From an uncultured Collinsella sp. (GTDB lineage Bacteria; Actinomycetota; Coriobacteriia; Coriobacteriales; Coriobacteriaceae), in contig URZN01000060.1 of the NCBI GenBank assembly GCA_900552345.1, positions 1-7,284 of the forward strand: a DNA stretch of 7,284 bases, written 5' to 3'. The notes beneath the pieces are model-generated. The model ran no database searches and was not told where the DNA came from. It was given only the letters and a program-made list of their open reading frames with translations. How positions within the stretch are numbered: the stretch's first letter is position 1; each line of letters opens with the position of its first letter. This document shows, piece by piece, positions 6,484 through 7,284 of the stretch. Made by a program: the position numbers and the translations under genes.

Positions 6484-6531
6484 GCCCCGCAGCCCTGTAG
6501 ACCAATTGTCTGCGGAGCCGTGGGGCTTTTT
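6484..6531 (+). terminator. Intrinsic terminator ending the kinase/regulator cluster
   Basis: GCCCC (6484-6488) pairs with GGGGC (6522-6526), directly followed by five T (6527-6531). An inner GCAG (6489-6492) with CTGC (6510-6513) extends the stem, leaving an asymmetric bulge on the 3' side. It begins 8 bases after the regulator stop codon. The position rules out the GTG at 6520 as a start for the next gene. Confidence 0.75.
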
Positions 6532-6567
6532 GTATATACGTCGAATCGGTTTTGCAGAAGGGATCCC

Positions 6568-7035
6568 ATGAACAGTGCAAGCGCCAAGCGCATCGACATC
6601 ATCTCGGACACCCACGGCTATCTTTCGCCCGCGCTTCTGGACGAGCTCAAGGGCGCAGATCTGATCATTCACGCCGGAGACCTAACGTCCGAGATGGATT
6701 ACGAGCATCTATGCACCATCGCCCCCGTGCGAGCGGTCCTAGGAAACAACGACTACTACCGCGATTACGGCCCGGATGTAGACCGTCTGGCCCTCTTCAC
6801 CTACGAAGGCCTCAAATTTGCCGTAGCCCACTACCGCGAGGACCTTCCGGTGGGATCCGTAGACGTAGCCATCAACGGCCACACCCACGTAACCAAAGAA
6901 GCCCAAGTAGGCCACTGCCTGGTCCTCAACCCCGGCAGTGCCAGCTACCCCAGAGGCAGCCGAGGCCCCACCATGGCCAGAATGCTCGTCAAGGACGGCA
7001 AGATCCTGAGCACCAAATTTATTGACTTGGAGTAA
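6568..7035 (+). CDS. YfcE/MJ0936-type metallophosphoesterase
   Basis: The 155-residue protein is a compact calcineurin-like phosphoesterase of the YfcE/MJ0936 group; members hydrolyse phosphodiesters with two metal ions, but natural substrates are mostly unknown. Visible motifs are SDTHG (13-17; ligands D14, H16), HAGD (35-38; D38), GNND (59-62; N60), a lone H88 in AVAHYRED, GHTH (104-107; H105, H107) and LNPGS (120-124). Relatives usually have HGH where this protein has HYR, and the stretch between H88 and GHTH is short. No signal peptide is seen, so it is cytoplasmic. The ATG at 6568 has an AGAAGGGA ribosome binding site (6556-6563); the upstream GTG lies in the previous terminator. A weak TATATA (6533-6538) might be its -10. 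Codon use differs from its neighbours: 6 of 11 valines are GTA, and CTA, AGA and CGA appear. It is closed by a strong terminator. Confidence 0.9.
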   Translation: MNSASAKRIDIISDTHGYLSPALLDELKGADLIIHAGDLTSEMDYEHLCTIAPVRAVLGNNDYYRDYGPDVDRLALFTYEGLKFAVAHYREDLPVGSVDVAINGHTHVTKEAQVGHCLVLNPGSASYPRGSRGPTMARMLVKDGKILSTKFIDLE

Positions 7036-7042
7036 CCGCAAC

Positions 7043-7078
7043 AAAAACGGGGGATGCACAACGCATCCCCCGTTTTTT
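7043..7078 (+). terminator. Strong, probably bidirectional intrinsic terminator
   Basis: AAAAACGGGGGATGC (7043-7057) and GCATCCCCCGTTTTT (7063-7077) form a perfect 15-bp stem around the loop ACAAC, with a T-run at 7073-7078. It starts 7 bases after the phosphoesterase stop. The matching A-run on the left means a transcript from the other strand would also end here. Confidence 0.95.
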
Positions 7079-7181
7079 ATGAGCCAAAGGCAGAGTCCCA
7101 ACAAGAACCTAAGACAACCCCGCCACGGAGAACGGGGTCGCCGAGCCGCGAAGCGGCGAGCAACAAGAACTGGTTGAACAT
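7077..7181 (-). CDS. Possible 34-residue hydrophobic small ORF (doubtful)
   Basis: On the - strand an ATG (7179-7181) opens a frame of 34 codons ending with TAA at 7077-7079, just inside the terminator. The peptide begins MFNQFLLLAASRLGDP and ends DSAFGS, with no recognised family. No Shine-Dalgarno sequence stands at a usable distance before the ATG; the nearest GGAG is about 18 nt away. The frame runs through two GC-rich hairpins, which suggests structure rather than coding. It is recorded because its end matches the bidirectional terminator. Confidence 0.12.
   Translation of the reverse strand: MFNQFLLLAASRLGDPVLRGGVVLGSCWDSAFGS
7117..7157. other. Two adjacent GC hairpins in the noncoding right end
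   Basis: ACCCCG (7117-7122) pairs with CGGGGT (7133-7138) over a 10-nt loop. Right after it, GCCGC (7145-7149) pairs with GCGGC (7153-7157) over GAA; an alternative is CGCCG (7139-7143) with CGGCG (7154-7158). The 10-base word CAACAAGAAC flanks the pair at 7099-7108 and 7161-7170, with a one-mismatch copy at 7039-7048. There is no recognised RNA family. It fits an intergenic repeat or structured RNA on either strand. Confidence 0.5.
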
Positions 7182-7243
7182 AGTGACGGCAGGGAGGGTC
7201 TCCGGGGCTGAGGGCGGGGGTTAAGTTTGTCGCGAGTTCCGCA

Positions 7244-7280
7244 CGCAAAGGAAAGCACTTAATGTGCTTTCCGTCTTGCG
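7244..7280. other. Hairpin near the right edge
   Basis: GGAAAGCAC (7250-7258) pairs perfectly with GTGCTTTCC (7264-7272) over TTAAT. An outer CGCAA (7244-7248) with TTGCG (7276-7280) lengthens the stem across a small internal loop. No true T-run follows on the + strand; on the - strand the stem is followed by TTTGCG, so it might be a weak terminator for a convergent gene to the right. The window ends before this can be judged. Confidence 0.5.
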
Positions 7281-7284
7281 CAGG

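Noticed and set aside
6520..6567. GTG start extending the phosphoesterase by 16 residues
   Set aside because: The codon lies within the terminator stem; the ATG at 6568 has a proper ribosome binding site and the family motif begins soon after.
5697..6611. 304-residue - strand frame opposite the response regulator
   Set aside because: Low-complexity Arg/His/Asp-rich shadow of an unmistakable regulator gene; it also crosses the terminator.
7039..7170. CRISPR-like array from the spaced CAACAAGAAC words
   Set aside because: Only two exact 10-base copies and one imperfect copy, far too short for CRISPR repeats, with unrelated flanks.
6739..7248. 169-residue - strand frame with an LTPALSP-like start
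   Set aside because: It overlaps the phosphoesterase and the bidirectional terminator. LTPALSP-like peptides are a common artefact of translating intergenic repeats.

Overview
The window is GC-rich, with almost all genes on the + strand, short intergenic gaps, strong AAGGAGG-type ribosome binding sites and a preference for G/C-ending codons. The protein families and the overall style suggest an actinobacterial gut anaerobe of the Coriobacteriia (Collinsella- or Olsenella-like). That placement is an inference from style and family mix, not from a marker gene. No rRNA, tRNA, CRISPR array, transposase, phage gene or replication origin is visible.

Layout, left to right. (1) 1-458: the 3' part of a LytTR-family response regulator whose start and presumed kinase lie off the left edge. 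(2) 550-1494: a cytoplasmic zinc-dependent phospholipase C-like protein with its own promoter. (3) 1523-1589: a 67-bp near-perfect inverted repeat between genes. (4) 1728-2987: a 12-helix major-facilitator transporter of the Atg22/UMF1 type. (5) 3035-3085: overlapping inverted repeats just upstream of a promoter -10 element. This promoter appears to drive a three-gene cluster: a family 2-like glycosyltransferase (3160-4347), a LytS-type sensor histidine kinase (4344-5687) whose start codon overlaps the glycosyltransferase stop as ATGA, and a full-length LytTR response regulator (5760-6476). A terminator closes the cluster at about 6484-6531. (6) 6568-7035: a small YfcE/MJ0936-type metallophosphoesterase with distinct codon use, followed by a very strong terminator (7043-7078). 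(7) 7079-7284: about 200 bases with several hairpins, no convincing gene, and the look of an intergenic repeat or structured RNA.

How they may work together: the kinase should sense a signal through its two membrane helices and GAF-like domain, phosphorylate the receiver aspartate (D54) of the 5760-6476 regulator, and change transcription through the LytTR domain. The tight coupling of a glycosyltransferase to the kinase suggests a surface-glycan or cell-envelope circuit. The partial regulator at the left edge is a clear paralogue of the complete one, so the locus seems to hold two related LytTR systems about 5.3 kb apart, separated by the phospholipase-like and transporter genes. The phospholipase-like, transporter and glycosyltransferase genes each have a similar GGG-TAnnAT-type extended -10 element and look like separate transcription units.

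The largest stretches without a confident gene are 1495-1727 (inverted repeat plus transporter promoter) and 7036-7284 (terminator plus structured DNA).
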